A DNA stretch of 64,000 nucleotides from Aeromicrobium sp. Root495 (GCF_001426755.1 NZ_LMFJ01000001.1:1836467-1900466); one strand, 5' to 3'. Shown: positions 16,337 through 25,969, counted from the stretch's first letter. The notes: generated by a model from the letters alone, not told the origin. Numbers and translations: made by a program.

Positions 16337-17397
16337 GCGAGGCCGGCGGCACCGGCCGCGGCGTGCACGTCGGCATCGATGACGGTGGGGGTCAGGTCGC
16401 CCAGGCGCGACAGCGGGGTGTCGACGTCCTTGAGCCCGTTGCCGGTGACGGTGATGGTGAAGGTGAGGCCCGGCTCCACGGCACCTGCGGCGACCCGCTT
16501 GAGCAGTCCCGCCACACCGGCGGCCGACGCCGGCTCAACGAAGATGCCCTCACGCCGGGCCAGCTCACGCTGCGCCTCGAGGATCTCGTCGTCGCTCACG
16601 AGGTCGATGAGTCCGCCCGACTCGTCGCGGGCGTTCTCCGCGAGCGTCCACGAGGCGGGGTTGCCGATGCGGATGGCGGTGGCCACGGTGTCGGGCTCAC
16701 GCACCACCTCGCCGCGCACGATGGGTGCCGCGCCCTCGGCCTGGAAGCCCCACATCTGCGGGGTGCCCTGCGCCGGACCGGACTCGTCGTACTCGAGGAA
16801 GCCCTTCCAGTAGGCGCTGATGTTGCCGGCGTTGCCGACGGGCAGCACGTGGACGTCGGGCGCCCGTCCGAGCACGTCGACGATCTCGAAGGCAGCGGTC
16901 TTCTGTCCCTCGAGACGGACCGGGTTGACGGAGTTCACGAGCGCGACGGGGAACTCCTTGGCGAGGCCGCGCGAGAGCACGAGACAGTCGTCGAAGTTGC
17001 CGCGGACCTGGATGATGTCGGCGCCGTACATGATCGCCTGCGCCATCTTGCCGGCCGCGATGCGCCCCTGCGGGACGAGCACGATGGGGGTCAGACCGGC
17101 CCGGGCCGCGTACGCCGCCATGGAGGCCGACGTGTTGCCGGTGGAGGCACAGACCACGGCCTCGGCGCCCTCGTCGAGCGCCTGCGTGATGGCCGCGGTC
17201 ATGCCGCGGTCCTTGAAGGACCCGGTGGGGTTCTGACCCTCGACCTTGACGTGCACCTCGCCCTTGACGAGCTCGGAGAGCCACGTGGAGTGGACCAGCG
17301 GCGTGCCGCCCTCACCGAGGGAGACGACCCGGACGTCGGGGCCGAAGGGCATCCGGTCGCGGTACTCCTCGATGACGCCGCGCCACGGGCGCGCCAT
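16333..17397 (-). CDS. thrC: Threonine synthase
   Basis: 354-aa PLP enzyme converting O-phosphohomoserine to threonine. The PLP lysine is K62 in TGSFKDRGM; the phosphate loop is VGNAGN. ATG overlaps the last base of the hom stop (TGATG), indicating coupling. It lies between hom and thrB in the usual actinobacterial threonine operon. Confidence 0.97.
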   Translation of the reverse strand: MARPWRGVIEEYRDRMPFGPDVRVVSLGEGGTPLVHSTWLSELVKGEVHVKVEGQNPTGSFKDRGMTAAITQALDEGAEAVVCASTGNTSASMAAYAARAGLTPIVLVPQGRIAAGKMAQAIMYGADIIQVRGNFDDCLVLSRGLAKEFPVALVNSVNPVRLEGQKTAAFEIVDVLGRAPDVHVLPVGNAGNISAYWKGFLEYDESGPAQGTPQMWGFQAEGAAPIVRGEVVREPDTVATAIRIGNPASWTLAENARDESGGLIDLVSDDEILEAQRELARREGIFVEPASAAGVAGLLKRVAAGAVEPGLTFTITVTGNGLKDVDTPLSRLGDLTPTVIDADVHAAAGAAGLA

Positions 17398-18716
17398 CAG
17401 GACGCTCCCTCGACGCGCATGACGGACGAGACGTCCCTGACCATGTCGAGCCTCCTGAGTGCGTCGACCGTGGCCGACAGTGCAGCGTCCTCGGCCTCGT
17501 GGGTGACGATGACGAGCTGGGCGTCGGACCCGCGGCCCTCCTGACGCACGGTGCGGATCGAGACGTCGTACTCCGCGAAGGCCTGCGCCACGGCGGCGAG
17601 GACGCCCGCGCGGTCGTCGACGTCGATCTGCACGTGGTACCGGGTGCGGGCCCGACCCATGTCGAGGACCTCGAGCTGCGCGTGCGTGGACTCACCGGGC
17701 CCGAAGACCTCGCGGACGCGGTTGCGGGCCACGGCCACGACGTCGCCCAGGACCGCGCTGGCCGTGGGGGCCCCACCGGCACCAGGACCGTAGAACATGA
17801 GCTGCCCCGCGGACTCGCTCTCGACGAACACGGCGTTGAAGGCGCCGTGCACGCTCGCGAGCGGGTGCGACGTGGGGATCATGGCGGGGTGGACACGGGC
17901 CGAGACGGCCGGGCCGTCGGGGGTGTCGATCTTCTCGCAGATGGCGAGCAGCTTGACGACGCTCCCGATCTCGCCGGCCGAGCGGACGTCGCCCGCGGTG
18001 ACGTCGGAGATGCCCTCGCGGTGGACGTCGCCGATGGTGACTCGCGTGTGGAAGGCGAGCCCGGCGAGAATGGCGGCCTTGGACGCGGCGTCGAAGCCCT
18101 CGACGTCGGCGGTGGGGTCGGCCTCGGCGTAGCCCAGACGCTGCGCCTCGTCGAGCGCCTCGCTGAAGCCGGCACCCGTGGTGGTCATGGCGTCGAGGAT
18201 GAAGTTGGTGGTGCCGTTCACGATGCCCAGCACGCGGCGAACGTCGTCGCCCGCGAGCGACTCCTGCAACGGGCGGACGATGGGGATGGCGCCGGCCACG
18301 GCGGCCTCGAACGCGAGGTCGCGCTCGGCCTTGGTGGCGGCCTCGAACAGCGTGGCGCCGTCCTCGGCGAGCAGCGCCTTGTTGGCCGTGACGACGGAGG
18401 CACCCGACTCGAGCGCGGCGAGGATGAGCTCGCGCGCCGGCTCGATGCCGCCGATGACCTCGATGACGACGTCGAGGTCGCCCCGGGTGACGAGCGCCTT
18501 GGCGTCGGTGGTGAACAGGTCCTGCGGGAGGTCGACCTCCCGCGCGCGGCCGAGGCGGCGCACCGCGATGCCCACGAGCTCGAGCGGCCGACCCACCCGA
18601 CGGGCCAGCTCGTCGGCCTCCCGCGTGAGGAGACGGGCCACCTCGGTCCCCACGACACCGCAGCCCAGCAGGGCGATGCGGAGTGGGCGGTCGGTGGACG
18701 AGGGGTCGGAGCTCAC
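17397..18716 (-). CDS. hom: Homoserine dehydrogenase
   Basis: 439-aa NAD(P)-dependent enzyme reducing aspartate semialdehyde to homoserine. Seen: Rossmann motif GCGVVGTEV at about 18-26, catalytic region with VNGTTNFIL, and a C-terminal ACT domain (about 360-430) for feedback control by threonine. I prefer the GTG at 18716: TACCCT lies six bases upstream and there is no ribosome site, so leaderless. An in-frame start at 18806 would add 30 unconserved residues. Confidence 0.95.
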   Translation of the reverse strand: MSSDPSSTDRPLRIALLGCGVVGTEVARLLTREADELARRVGRPLELVGIAVRRLGRAREVDLPQDLFTTDAKALVTRGDLDVVIEVIGGIEPARELILAALESGASVVTANKALLAEDGATLFEAATKAERDLAFEAAVAGAIPIVRPLQESLAGDDVRRVLGIVNGTTNFILDAMTTTGAGFSEALDEAQRLGYAEADPTADVEGFDAASKAAILAGLAFHTRVTIGDVHREGISDVTAGDVRSAGEIGSVVKLLAICEKIDTPDGPAVSARVHPAMIPTSHPLASVHGAFNAVFVESESAGQLMFYGPGAGGAPTASAVLGDVVAVARNRVREVFGPGESTHAQLEVLDMGRARTRYHVQIDVDDRAGVLAAVAQAFAEYDVSIRTVRQEGRGSDAQLVIVTHEAEDAALSATVDALRRLDMVRDVSSVMRVEGAS

Positions 18717-18722
18717 CGGCTC

Positions 18723-18728
18723 AGGGTA
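18723..18728 (-). promoter_or_regulatory. hom: -10 box for leaderless hom-thrC-thrB
   Basis: TACCCT on the minus strand, six bases before the GTG of hom. Confidence 0.55.
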
Positions 18729-18873
18729 TCGGCGCCCCGGGGTGACCCGTGCCACCGGTCGGCGGCCCTGCACGGGCATAACCTCGGGACGACGCCCGTC
18801 GTTCACCCAGCAGCGCCCCAGGACGGGACCGCTCGCCCCGGAACCGCCTCACGAGGGAGCCTCCCCACCAGCC

Positions 18874-19494
18874 ATGAAGCACTCAGGACTCGGCAACGAC
18901 GACGAGATGGTCCGGAACAACCGTTCGGGCCGGGGCCGTCGTCATCGCTCACGCTGGGCGATGCTCCCGGTCCGGACCAGGCTCCTGGTGGTCGGCGGTG
19001 TCCCGGTGCTGCTCGTCGCGGCGCTGCTGGGCTGGAACCTCATCCAGGAGGCCGGGGACGGATCCACCCCGTCAGCCGGGTCCCAGGGCCTCGTCGACTC
19101 GCCGGGGCTCTCCATCCCGAAGCCCACCGAGGACCCGTCGGCCGCGGCGCAGAGCATCGGCGAGCTCCCGGCAGCATTCAGCGCAGCGGCGAAGAACGAC
19201 ATCACCAACGAGGGCCTCCCCCTGCTGGCCGAGAACAAGGTGACGATCACGCTCCGCTCGGACGGACAGATGTACCTCGGCTACCTCTTCCGCTCGGGCC
19301 CGGGCGACGTCAAGCTCGTCCCTCGCTCGTTCGCCACCTCCTACACCGTGGTGGGCGGGCGACCCCTGGCCGTCGCGGCGGTGCAGGCGCTGCAGGGCGC
19401 CTCGTTCGTGGAGTGCTCGATCACGGTCAACGGCCGGCTCGCAGCCAAGAGCCGTGCCGACGGCCCGGGCGAGATCGCCGGCTGCCGCTTCTAG
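18874..19494 (+). CDS. Membrane-anchored protein, weakly MmpS-like
   Basis: 206 aa. A basic N-terminus (RGRRHRSR), one membrane segment (about 36-55), a Ser/Pro-rich linker, then a small outer domain. The end (ECSITVNGRLAAKSRADGPG then GC) resembles the last strands of MmpS proteins, which act beside RND lipid exporters, but no MmpL gene is close and the match is by eye. Its stop overlaps the stop of the convergent MFS gene by two bases. Inserted between hom and lysA, which are adjacent in many relatives. Function unknown. Confidence 0.7.
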   Translation: MKHSGLGNDDEMVRNNRSGRGRRHRSRWAMLPVRTRLLVVGGVPVLLVAALLGWNLIQEAGDGSTPSAGSQGLVDSPGLSIPKPTEDPSAAAQSIGELPAAFSAAAKNDITNEGLPLLAENKVTITLRSDGQMYLGYLFRSGPGDVKLVPRSFATSYTVVGGRPLAVAAVQALQGASFVECSITVNGRLAAKSRADGPGEIAGCRF

Positions 19495-20858
19495 TCCGCA
19501 CGGCGCAGCGCCCAGACGCCGAGCAGCCCCACGACGACGCTCGCGCCGACGACGGCCGTCAGGGCCGGCTCGATGCCGGTGTGCAGCAGCGCGGCGAACA
19601 CCACCGACCCCACGGCGATCCACCCGGACTCTCCCACGGCGTCGTTGGTCTGCATCGCGGCACTGTTCGCCGCCTCCTCCCCTCGGCCCGACCGGTCGAG
19701 CAGCTGCACCGTCGTGGCCGACATGGCGGCCCCCATGCCGAGCCCGCCCACGCCCCACGTGAAGGCCACGAGCACCGTCGGCACCCAGGGCACGAGGACC
19801 AGGAGACCCGCCGTGAGCCCCACGACCACGGCGAGCGCGCCCAGGCCGGACCGTCGGCCAGGTGTGGCGAGGAGGGAGCCGAGCCGCTCGGGGTGGGCCA
19901 CGGCCCACGACCCGCCGAACCAGGCGAAGGCGGCCGCGGTCAGGACGAGACCGGCGGTCGCGACCGACATCCCTCGCACCTCCACGAGACCGAGCGGGAC
20001 GTAGGACTCGGCTCCGAAGTAGGCGGCCGCGAGAAGGCTGCGCCCGGCGACGAGCGAGGGCAGGCCACGACGGGCGGACCAGGTCCCCGGCAGCACGAGG
20101 CGCGGCGCGAGGGTCCCGACCACCGCGACGGACAGGATGAGGAGCACCGGCCAGCCAGGCACCTCCCGCTGGCCGGAGACGGCCAGGAGCAGCACGGCGA
20201 CGGCCACGCACCCTGCGAGCAGCTCGCGCCGGCCCGACCGTGCGGCCGACCCGTCGCCACCGAGCCGGCGGACCACGCGCCACGTGAGGGCGAGGCTCAC
20301 CACGGCGAGCAGGGGCGCGACCCAGAAGACCGCCCGCCAGCCCACGACGTGGGCCAACCAGCCCGCGATGCCCGGGCCCACCACGGCCGGGAGCATCCAG
20401 GCGCTCGTCAGCACCGTCATGGCCCGGGCGCGGAGGTGATCGGGGTACGCCAGGGCGACCACGACGTAGATCGTGACGCCGATGGCTCCCATGCCGAGGC
20501 CCTGCACGGCGCGGCCGGCCAGGAACACGGTCATGGAGGGGGCCGAGGCGCAGAGCAGCAGTCCCGCGACGAAGGCCGCGACGCCGGCGAGCAGCGCCGG
20601 CGCCGGTCCCGAACGCTCGACCCACGGCACCGCCGCCGTCCGGGAGTAGATGCTGACCGCGACCGGTGCGCCGAACGCGACGGCGTAGAGGGACAGCCCG
20701 CCGAGGTCGTCGACGACGGCCGGCATGACGGTCACGACGGCGAGCGCCTCGAACGCCACCATGAAGGCGAGGGAGAACAGGCCCGCTGTCACGAGCCCGT
20801 GCTCACCACGCCAGAGGCTCGTCGCTGCGGCCGGCGGCCTTCCGGTGCTCGTGGTCAC
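19491..20858 (-). CDS. MFS transporter in SoxR-linked operon
   Basis: 455-aa major facilitator with about 14 hydrophobic stretches. Seen: the GRAVQGLGMG loop and an N-terminal AFEALAVVTVMPAV start typical of drug-proton antiporters. The GTG start overlaps the stop of the quinone oxidoreductase gene (GTGA), so the two form one operon behind a SoxR box. That suggests export of a redox-active compound or antibiotic; the substrate is not known. Confidence 0.9.
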   Translation of the reverse strand: MTTSTGRPPAAATSLWRGEHGLVTAGLFSLAFMVAFEALAVVTVMPAVVDDLGGLSLYAVAFGAPVAVSIYSRTAAVPWVERSGPAPALLAGVAAFVAGLLLCASAPSMTVFLAGRAVQGLGMGAIGVTIYVVVALAYPDHLRARAMTVLTSAWMLPAVVGPGIAGWLAHVVGWRAVFWVAPLLAVVSLALTWRVVRRLGGDGSAARSGRRELLAGCVAVAVLLLAVSGQREVPGWPVLLILSVAVVGTLAPRLVLPGTWSARRGLPSLVAGRSLLAAAYFGAESYVPLGLVEVRGMSVATAGLVLTAAAFAWFGGSWAVAHPERLGSLLATPGRRSGLGALAVVVGLTAGLLVLVPWVPTVLVAFTWGVGGLGMGAAMSATTVQLLDRSGRGEEAANSAAMQTNDAVGESGWIAVGSVVFAALLHTGIEPALTAVVGASVVVGLLGVWALRRAD

Positions 20859-21808
20859 TCGCCCCTCCCCTCGCCGGTGCCCGTCGTGAGCACCACCTTG
20901 CCGAACGTCTCGCGGGCCTCGAGTGCCCGGTGCGCTCCCGCGGCGTCGGCCAGCGCGAACGTGGAGCCGACCAGCGGAACCCGCGAGCCGTCCGCCGCCC
21001 GGGCCAGTGCCTCCTCCTCGAGCGCCCTGAGCCCACCAGGCCGCGCCGTCAGCGAGGGACCCAGGACCGCTCGGAACGTGCCCCGGCCCACGGGCTGGTC
21101 GCCCGTCTCGCCGGTGTAGCTGACCAGCACGCCGTCCTGGTCCAGCAGGCCGAACAACACCTGGGAGGTCTCTCCACCCACGCCGTCGAAGACGATGGTG
21201 GGGGCTCCGACGCGGTCGGGGTCCAGCCCGGCCGAGACGTCGACGACGGTGTGGGCCCCGAGCCGCCGGACGACCTCGGCCTTGGCCGGCCCGTTGGCCA
21301 GACCCACCACGCGTGCTCCCTGGGCCAGCGCCGCCCGGACCAGGAGAGCACCGAGACCTCCTGAGGCCGCTGTCACCACCACCTCGTCCTCGGGCGTGAC
21401 CGGCGCCTGGTCGAGCACGCCGGCGGCGGTGCGGCCCGTGCCGATGGCCGCCACCGCCGTGTCCGAGGTCAGCACGGCGGGGACGACGTGAAGACGGTCG
21501 ACCTCGGTGACCGCCTGGTCGGCGTACCCGCCGCTCGCCAGACCCAGGTGCGCCACCACCCGTCGCCCGAGCCACGCCGGCTCCACGTCGGCACCGAGGG
21601 CGTCCACCCGGCCGGCGACCTCCCTTCCGGGCGTCATGGGCAGCTCGACGTCGCCCCACTCCCCGCGGCGGATCGTGGTGTCGACGAGATGGACCCCCGC
21701 CACCTCCACGGCGATGCGGACCTGGCCTGCGGCCGGGACGAGGTCAGGTGCTGACTCGAGGACGAGGACGTCGGGTCCACCGGTCACGTGCTGTCGGATG
21801 CGATGCAT
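20855..21808 (-). CDS. Quinone oxidoreductase-type medium-chain dehydrogenase
   Basis: 317-aa NADPH-dependent zeta-crystallin-like protein. Seen: a GroES-like N-terminal domain with PGREVAGRVDALG and a Rossmann motif AASGGLGALL; catalytic zinc ligands are absent, as in the quinone reductase branch. I use the ATG of MHRIRQ: a -10-like TGGGAT ends seven bases before it, so the message may be leaderless. Divergent from soxR across a SoxR box. NADPH:quinone reductases are known SoxR targets in Streptomyces, so redox-drug response is a supported inference. Confidence 0.9.
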   Translation of the reverse strand: MHRIRQHVTGGPDVLVLESAPDLVPAAGQVRIAVEVAGVHLVDTTIRRGEWGDVELPMTPGREVAGRVDALGADVEPAWLGRRVVAHLGLASGGYADQAVTEVDRLHVVPAVLTSDTAVAAIGTGRTAAGVLDQAPVTPEDEVVVTAASGGLGALLVRAALAQGARVVGLANGPAKAEVVRRLGAHTVVDVSAGLDPDRVGAPTIVFDGVGGETSQVLFGLLDQDGVLVSYTGETGDQPVGRGTFRAVLGPSLTARPGGLRALEEEALARAADGSRVPLVGSTFALADAAGAHRALEARETFGKVVLTTGTGEGRGE

Positions 21809-21815
21809 GACCTCA

Positions 21816-21850
21816 TCCCACAACCTCAAGTATGGTTGAGGTCAAGGAGG
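21816..21850. promoter_or_regulatory. SoxR box and divergent promoter
   Basis: CCTCAAGTATGGTTGAGG (21824-21841) matches the known SoxR box outline (CCTCAAG-N4-CTTGAGG) at all but one position. On the minus strand TTGACC and TGGGAT are 19 bases apart around it, the long spacer typical of MerR-family activated promoters. It controls the oxidoreductase-MFS operon and probably soxR itself. Confidence 0.85.
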
Positions 21851-21855
21851 ACGAG

Positions 21856-22293
21856 ATGACTGAGGTGTGGCTCACTCCGCGCGAGGTGTCCGAACGGTCC
21901 GGCGCGGCCGTCTCCGCCCTGCACTTCTACGAGGAGAAGGGCCTCATCGCCTCGGAGCGGACCTCCGGCAACCAGCGACGGTACCGCCGCGACGTCCTGC
22001 GACGTCTCGCGTTCATCCAGTTCTCGCAGCGGCTCGGCATCGGGTTGCACGACGTAGGACAGGCGCTGGCCTCGCTCCCGCAGGACCGCGTGCCCACGAA
22101 GCGCGACTGGGCCCGCCTGTCCTCACGCTGGCGCCAGGAGCTGGACGAGCGGATCGAGCGGCTGCAGCGGCTTCGTGACGACCTCGACGGCTGTATCGGC
22201 TGTGGGTGCCTCTCCCTGCGCAGCTGCGCCGTCTACAACCACGACGACGAGCTGGCACGCCTCGGTCCGGGTCCCCGACGCATCCTGACCTGA
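21856..22293 (+). CDS. soxR: Redox-sensitive transcriptional activator SoxR
   Basis: 145-aa MerR-family regulator. Seen: winged helix (LTPREVSERSGAAVSALHFYE), coiled-coil dimer helix, and the [2Fe-2S] motif CIGCGCLSLRSC (C-x2-C-x-C-x5-C) followed by N-x-D-D and GPGPR, diagnostic for SoxR. The ATG start has GGAGG five bases upstream. Divergent from a quinone oxidoreductase/MFS operon with a SoxR box between. In actinobacteria SoxR senses redox-cycling metabolites rather than general superoxide (family knowledge). Confidence 0.96.
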   Translation: MTEVWLTPREVSERSGAAVSALHFYEEKGLIASERTSGNQRRYRRDVLRRLAFIQFSQRLGIGLHDVGQALASLPQDRVPTKRDWARLSSRWRQELDERIERLQRLRDDLDGCIGCGCLSLRSCAVYNHDDELARLGPGPRRILT

Positions 22294-22307
22294 CCCGTTC
22301 CTCCAGA

Positions 22308-23702
22308 TCAGCCGAGCTCGAGGCGCAGCAGGTCGTCCTCGGTCTCGCGGCGAACGATGAGCCGCGCCTCGCCGTCGCGGACCGCCACGACCGCGGCGCG
22401 CGGCACGTGGTTGTAGTTGTTGGCCAGCGAGCGGCAGTAGGCACCGGTGCCGGGCACGGCGAGGAGGTCGCCCGCCTGCACGTCGCCGGGCAGGTACTCG
22501 TCCTTCACGACGATGTCGCCGCTCTCGCAGTGCTTGCCGACGACGCGGCTCAGCACCGCGGCGGTGCCGGAGTGGCGGGACGCGAGCGTGCAGGAGTAGT
22601 CGGCGCTGTAGAGAGCCGGACGGATGTTGTCGCTCATGCCGCCGTCGACGGAGACGTAGCGACGCGACGCACCACCGTCGAGACCGACGACCTTGGCCGT
22701 CCCGACCTCGTAGAGCGTGAACGTGGACGGTCCGGCGATGGCGCGCCCCGGCTCGACGGACAGTCGCGGCACGGCGATGCCGGCGGCGGCGCTCTCGTCG
22801 TCGAGGATCTTGGTGAGCCCGCGGGCCAGGTCCTCGGGGGCGGACGGGTCGTCCTGCGTGGTGTACGCGATGCCGAACCCGCCGCCGAGGTCGAGCTCGG
22901 GCGCCTCGACGCCCAGCTCGGTGGCGATCTGGGCGTGCAGGCGGATCACGCGGCGGGCCGCGACCTCGAAGCCGTCGGTGACGAAGATCTGCGAGCCGAT
23001 GTGCGAGTGCAGCCCCAGGAAACGCAGGCCCGGCGTGGCCACGATGCGCTTCACGACGTCGAAGGCGCTGCCGTCGCTGATGGAGAAGCCGAACTTCTGG
23101 TCCTCGTGCGACGTGGAGATGTACTCGTGCGTGTGGGCCTCGACGCCGGCGGTGACGCGGACCATCACGGGCGCCTCGACGCCGAGCTCGGCGGTGAGCT
23201 GGGCCAGGCGGCCGACCTCCTCGACCGAGTCGACGATGATCCGGCCGATCCCGACCTCGAGCGCCCTGCGCAGCTCGGCGACCGACTTGTTGTTGCCGTG
23301 CAGGCCGATGCGCGACGGCGGGAACTCGGCCCGGAGCGCGACGGCGAGCTCCCCGCCGGTGCAGACGTCGAGGTTGAGCCCCTCGTCGTTGACCCAGCGA
23401 GCGGTGGCGACGCTCAGGAACGCCTTGCCGGCGTAGTAGACGTCGGCATGGGCGAACGCCTCCTTGAACCGCCGGGCGCGCTGACGGAAGTCGTCCTCGT
23501 CGACGACGTAGAGGGGGGTGCCGAACTCCTCGGCGAGGTCGGCGACCGACTCCCCCGCGACGGTGAGCACACCGTCGACCTTGGAGACGTTGGCCGCCCA
23601 CAGCTGCGGGACGAGCGAGTCGACGTCGTCGGGCTTGCGCAGCCACGCGGGTCCACGGTCGCCGGCCTGGCCGTGCAGGGCACCTGCCTCGTGCGCGCGC
23701 AT
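22308..23702 (-). CDS. lysA: Diaminopimelate decarboxylase
   Basis: 464-aa PLP enzyme, last step of lysine synthesis. Seen: PLP lysine K93 in YYAGKAF, the specificity helix, HIGSQIF, GGGFGIAYT, and the active-site CESGD near the C-terminus. ATG overlaps the argS stop (TGATG), so it is co-translated with argS, as in mycobacteria. Confidence 0.97.
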   Translation of the reverse strand: MRAHEAGALHGQAGDRGPAWLRKPDDVDSLVPQLWAANVSKVDGVLTVAGESVADLAEEFGTPLYVVDEDDFRQRARRFKEAFAHADVYYAGKAFLSVATARWVNDEGLNLDVCTGGELAVALRAEFPPSRIGLHGNNKSVAELRRALEVGIGRIIVDSVEEVGRLAQLTAELGVEAPVMVRVTAGVEAHTHEYISTSHEDQKFGFSISDGSAFDVVKRIVATPGLRFLGLHSHIGSQIFVTDGFEVAARRVIRLHAQIATELGVEAPELDLGGGFGIAYTTQDDPSAPEDLARGLTKILDDESAAAGIAVPRLSVEPGRAIAGPSTFTLYEVGTAKVVGLDGGASRRYVSVDGGMSDNIRPALYSADYSCTLASRHSGTAAVLSRVVGKHCESGDIVVKDEYLPGDVQAGDLLAVPGTGAYCRSLANNYNHVPRAAVVAVRDGEARLIVRRETEDDLLRLELG

Positions 23703-25366
23703 CACATGCGCTCCGGGGCCGAGACGCCCAGCAGGCCGAGGCCGTTGGCCACCACCTGCCGCGTGGCGTCGACGAGCACGAGCCGTGCACGGTGCAGTGG
23801 GCTGACGTCCTCGTCGCCCTGCGGCAGCACGCGGCACGCGTCGTAGAAGCGGTGGAACGTGGAGGCGGTGTCCTCGAGGTAGCGGGCCACACGGTGCGGC
23901 TCCTGCAGCTCGGCGGCGCGCTCGACGACGCGCGGGTACTCCGCCAGCGCGCGGAGCAGGTCGCCCTCGCGCTCGTGCACGAGCAGCGCGGGATCGAAGG
24001 CGTCGAGGCCGTGCGCGATGTCGAGGTCGTCGGCGTTGCGCAGGATGGACGACGTCCGGGCATGCACGTACTGCACGTAGTAGACGGGGTTCTCGTTGCT
24101 CTTGCGCGTCATCTCGGCGACGTCGAGCGTGAGCGGGGAGTCCCCCGGGTAGCGGATGAGCGTGTAGCGGAGGGGGTCGACGCCGACGAGGTCGATGAGC
24201 TCGCGCAGCGACACGATCGTGCCGGCGCGCTTGCTGAGCTTGAGCTCCTGGCCGTCCTGCATGATCTTGACGAGCTGGCCGATGAGGACCTGGATCTCCT
24301 CGCCCGGGGTGTCGCCCACGCACGCGGCCATGGCCGAGAGCCGGCCGACGTAGCCGTGGTGGTCGGCGCCCAGGAGGTAGATGCAGCGGTCGAAGCCGCG
24401 CGTGCGCTTGTCGACGTAGTAGGCGGTGTCGGAGGCGAAGTAGGTGAGGGCGCCGTCGGACTTGCGCAGCACGCGGTCCTTGTCGTCGCCGAAGTCGGTG
24501 GTGCGCATCCAGAGCGCACCCTCCTGCTCGTACAGGCGGCCCTGCTCGCGCAGCACGGCGAAGCCCCGCTCCACGGCGTCGGACTCGTGCAGCGAGCGCT
24601 CGGAGAACCAGACGTCGAAGTGGGTCCTCAGCTCCTCCAGCTCGGAGCGCTGCTCCTTGAGCTGCAGCTTGTAGCCGTCCTCGCGGAAGGCCACGGCCTG
24701 CTCGGCGTCGGGCAGCTCGAGGATGCCGGGGTGGTCCTCGACGACGCGCGCGGCGAGGTCGGCGACGTACGCACCGTGGTATCCGTCCTCGGCGACGCCG
24801 CGGCCGTGCGCGCGGGCCATGAGGGACTCGCCGAACTTGTCCATCTGGTTGCCGCGGTCGTTGATGTAGAACTCGTTGGTCACCGCGTTGCCGGCGGCAC
24901 GGAGCACCCGAGCCAGGGCATCGCCGACGGCGGCCCAGCGGGTGTGGCCGAGGTGCAGGGGGCCGGTGGGGTTGGCCGAGATGAACTCGAGGTTGATGCT
25001 GCGACCCGTGCGCTCGGTGGCCTGGCCGTACTGCTCGCCCGCCTCGAGGACCTGCTGCGCGACGGCGCCCTGGGCCCCTGCCGCGACCCGCAGGTTGAGG
25101 AAGCCGGGCCCGGCGATCTCGGCCGCGGCGACACCGTCGGTGCTCGTGAGCTCGTCGGCCAGGGCCTGGGCCAGCTCGCGCGGGTCGAGACCGGCCTTCT
25201 TGGCCAGCTGGAGCGCGATGTTGGTGGCGTAGTCGCCGTGCTCCTTCACCTTGGGCCGCTCGACACGGACCTCGGTGGGAAGACCGTCGGGAAGGCTCAG
25301 GCGACCGTCGTCGGCCAGCCGGTTGAGGGCGGCGACGATGACGGCACTGAGCTGCTCGGGATTCAC
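23702..25366 (-). CDS. argS: Arginyl-tRNA synthetase
   Basis: 554-aa class I synthetase. Seen: HLGH signature at 138-141, KLSKR in place of KMSK, N-terminal Add-1 domain and C-terminal DALR domain. The GTG start has TACGCT six bases upstream and no ribosome site (leaderless). First gene of argS-lysA. A tRNA-Arg gene lies about 0.5 kb away, probably by chance. Confidence 0.97.
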   Translation of the reverse strand: MNPEQLSAVIVAALNRLADDGRLSLPDGLPTEVRVERPKVKEHGDYATNIALQLAKKAGLDPRELAQALADELTSTDGVAAAEIAGPGFLNLRVAAGAQGAVAQQVLEAGEQYGQATERTGRSINLEFISANPTGPLHLGHTRWAAVGDALARVLRAAGNAVTNEFYINDRGNQMDKFGESLMARAHGRGVAEDGYHGAYVADLAARVVEDHPGILELPDAEQAVAFREDGYKLQLKEQRSELEELRTHFDVWFSERSLHESDAVERGFAVLREQGRLYEQEGALWMRTTDFGDDKDRVLRKSDGALTYFASDTAYYVDKRTRGFDRCIYLLGADHHGYVGRLSAMAACVGDTPGEEIQVLIGQLVKIMQDGQELKLSKRAGTIVSLRELIDLVGVDPLRYTLIRYPGDSPLTLDVAEMTRKSNENPVYYVQYVHARTSSILRNADDLDIAHGLDAFDPALLVHEREGDLLRALAEYPRVVERAAELQEPHRVARYLEDTASTFHRFYDACRVLPQGDEDVSPLHRARLVLVDATRQVVANGLGLLGVSAPERM

Positions 25367-25372
25367 CGGTCC

Positions 25373-25378
25373 AGCGTA
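25373..25378 (-). promoter_or_regulatory. argS: -10 box for leaderless argS-lysA
   Basis: TACGCT on the minus strand, six bases before the GTG of argS. Confidence 0.55.
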
Positions 25379-25411
25379 TCGACCGGCACCCCCGCCCCGC
25401 GTCGGCGGTGG

Positions 25412-25813
25412 TCAGGCGTCGGTGGCCCCGGGATCCCCGGCGAGGACCCGCGCGACGGTGGCGATGAACTCGTCGGGGTCGAACGGCTTGGTGACGTAGG
25501 CGTCGACGCCCGCGTCGTAGCCGCGCTTGATGTCGGCGGCGAGGTTCTGCGTGCTCACCATGACGAGCTTGACGCCGTCGTAGCGGCGGTCGGCACGGAT
25601 CTGCGCCGCTGTGACCACGCCGTCCTGCCGCGGCATCATGACGTCGACCGTCACGACGTCGGGAAGCGTCCCGGCCTCGTGCAGCGCGGCGAGCCGCTCG
25701 ACGCAGTCGACCCCGTCGACCGCCTCGAGCACGTCGTACCCCTCGAGCTCCAGGTTGGTCCGGATGAGGAACCGGATCGACGCGGTGTCGTCGGCGACGA
25801 GGACGGTGGGCAC
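25412..25813 (-). CDS. Stand-alone response-regulator receiver
   Basis: 133-aa CheY-like protein with no output domain. Seen: acidic pair D8-D9, phospho-acceptor D57 (VDVMMPRQDG), S87/T88 and K109 (TKPFD). The start is a GTG with TACCGT seven bases upstream (leaderless); GTGs further upstream are less consistent. Partner kinase and target are not evident; no kinase gene is adjacent. Confidence 0.88.
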   Translation of the reverse strand: MPTVLVADDTASIRFLIRTNLELEGYDVLEAVDGVDCVERLAALHEAGTLPDVVTVDVMMPRQDGVVTAAQIRADRRYDGVKLVMVSTQNLAADIKRGYDAGVDAYVTKPFDPDEFIATVARVLAGDPGATDA

Positions 25814-25820
25814 GGGTCCC

Positions 25821-25826
25821 ACGGTA
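25821..25826 (-). promoter_or_regulatory. -10 box for leaderless receiver gene
   Basis: TACCGT on the minus strand, seven bases before the GTG start. Confidence 0.45.
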
Positions 25827-25890
25827 CTCACGGTGGGGTAGGCTCGCGGCGCACCAGGCTGAGTGCACCGACGACTCGCTCGTCGCCTCG

Positions 25891-25965
25891 GCCCCCGTAG
25901 CTCAGGGGATAGAGCGCCGCCCTCCGGAGGCGGAAGCGGAGGTTCGAATCCTCCCGGGGGCACCA
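25891..25965 (+). tRNA. tRNA-Arg(CCG)
   Basis: 75 bases including an encoded CCA end. Acceptor arm GCCCCCG/CGGGGGC; D-arm GCTC/GAGC; anticodon stem CCGCC/GGCGG with loop CTCCGGA, anticodon CCG at 25924-25926 (reads CGG); T-loop GTTCGAATC. All arms pair. Confidence 0.97.
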
Positions 25966-25969
25966 TCGC

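Noticed and set aside
17499-21119. 1206-codon plus-strand frame across hom and the MFS gene
   Set aside because: Antisense to two well-identified genes; composition is Arg/Gly/His-rich with no domain.
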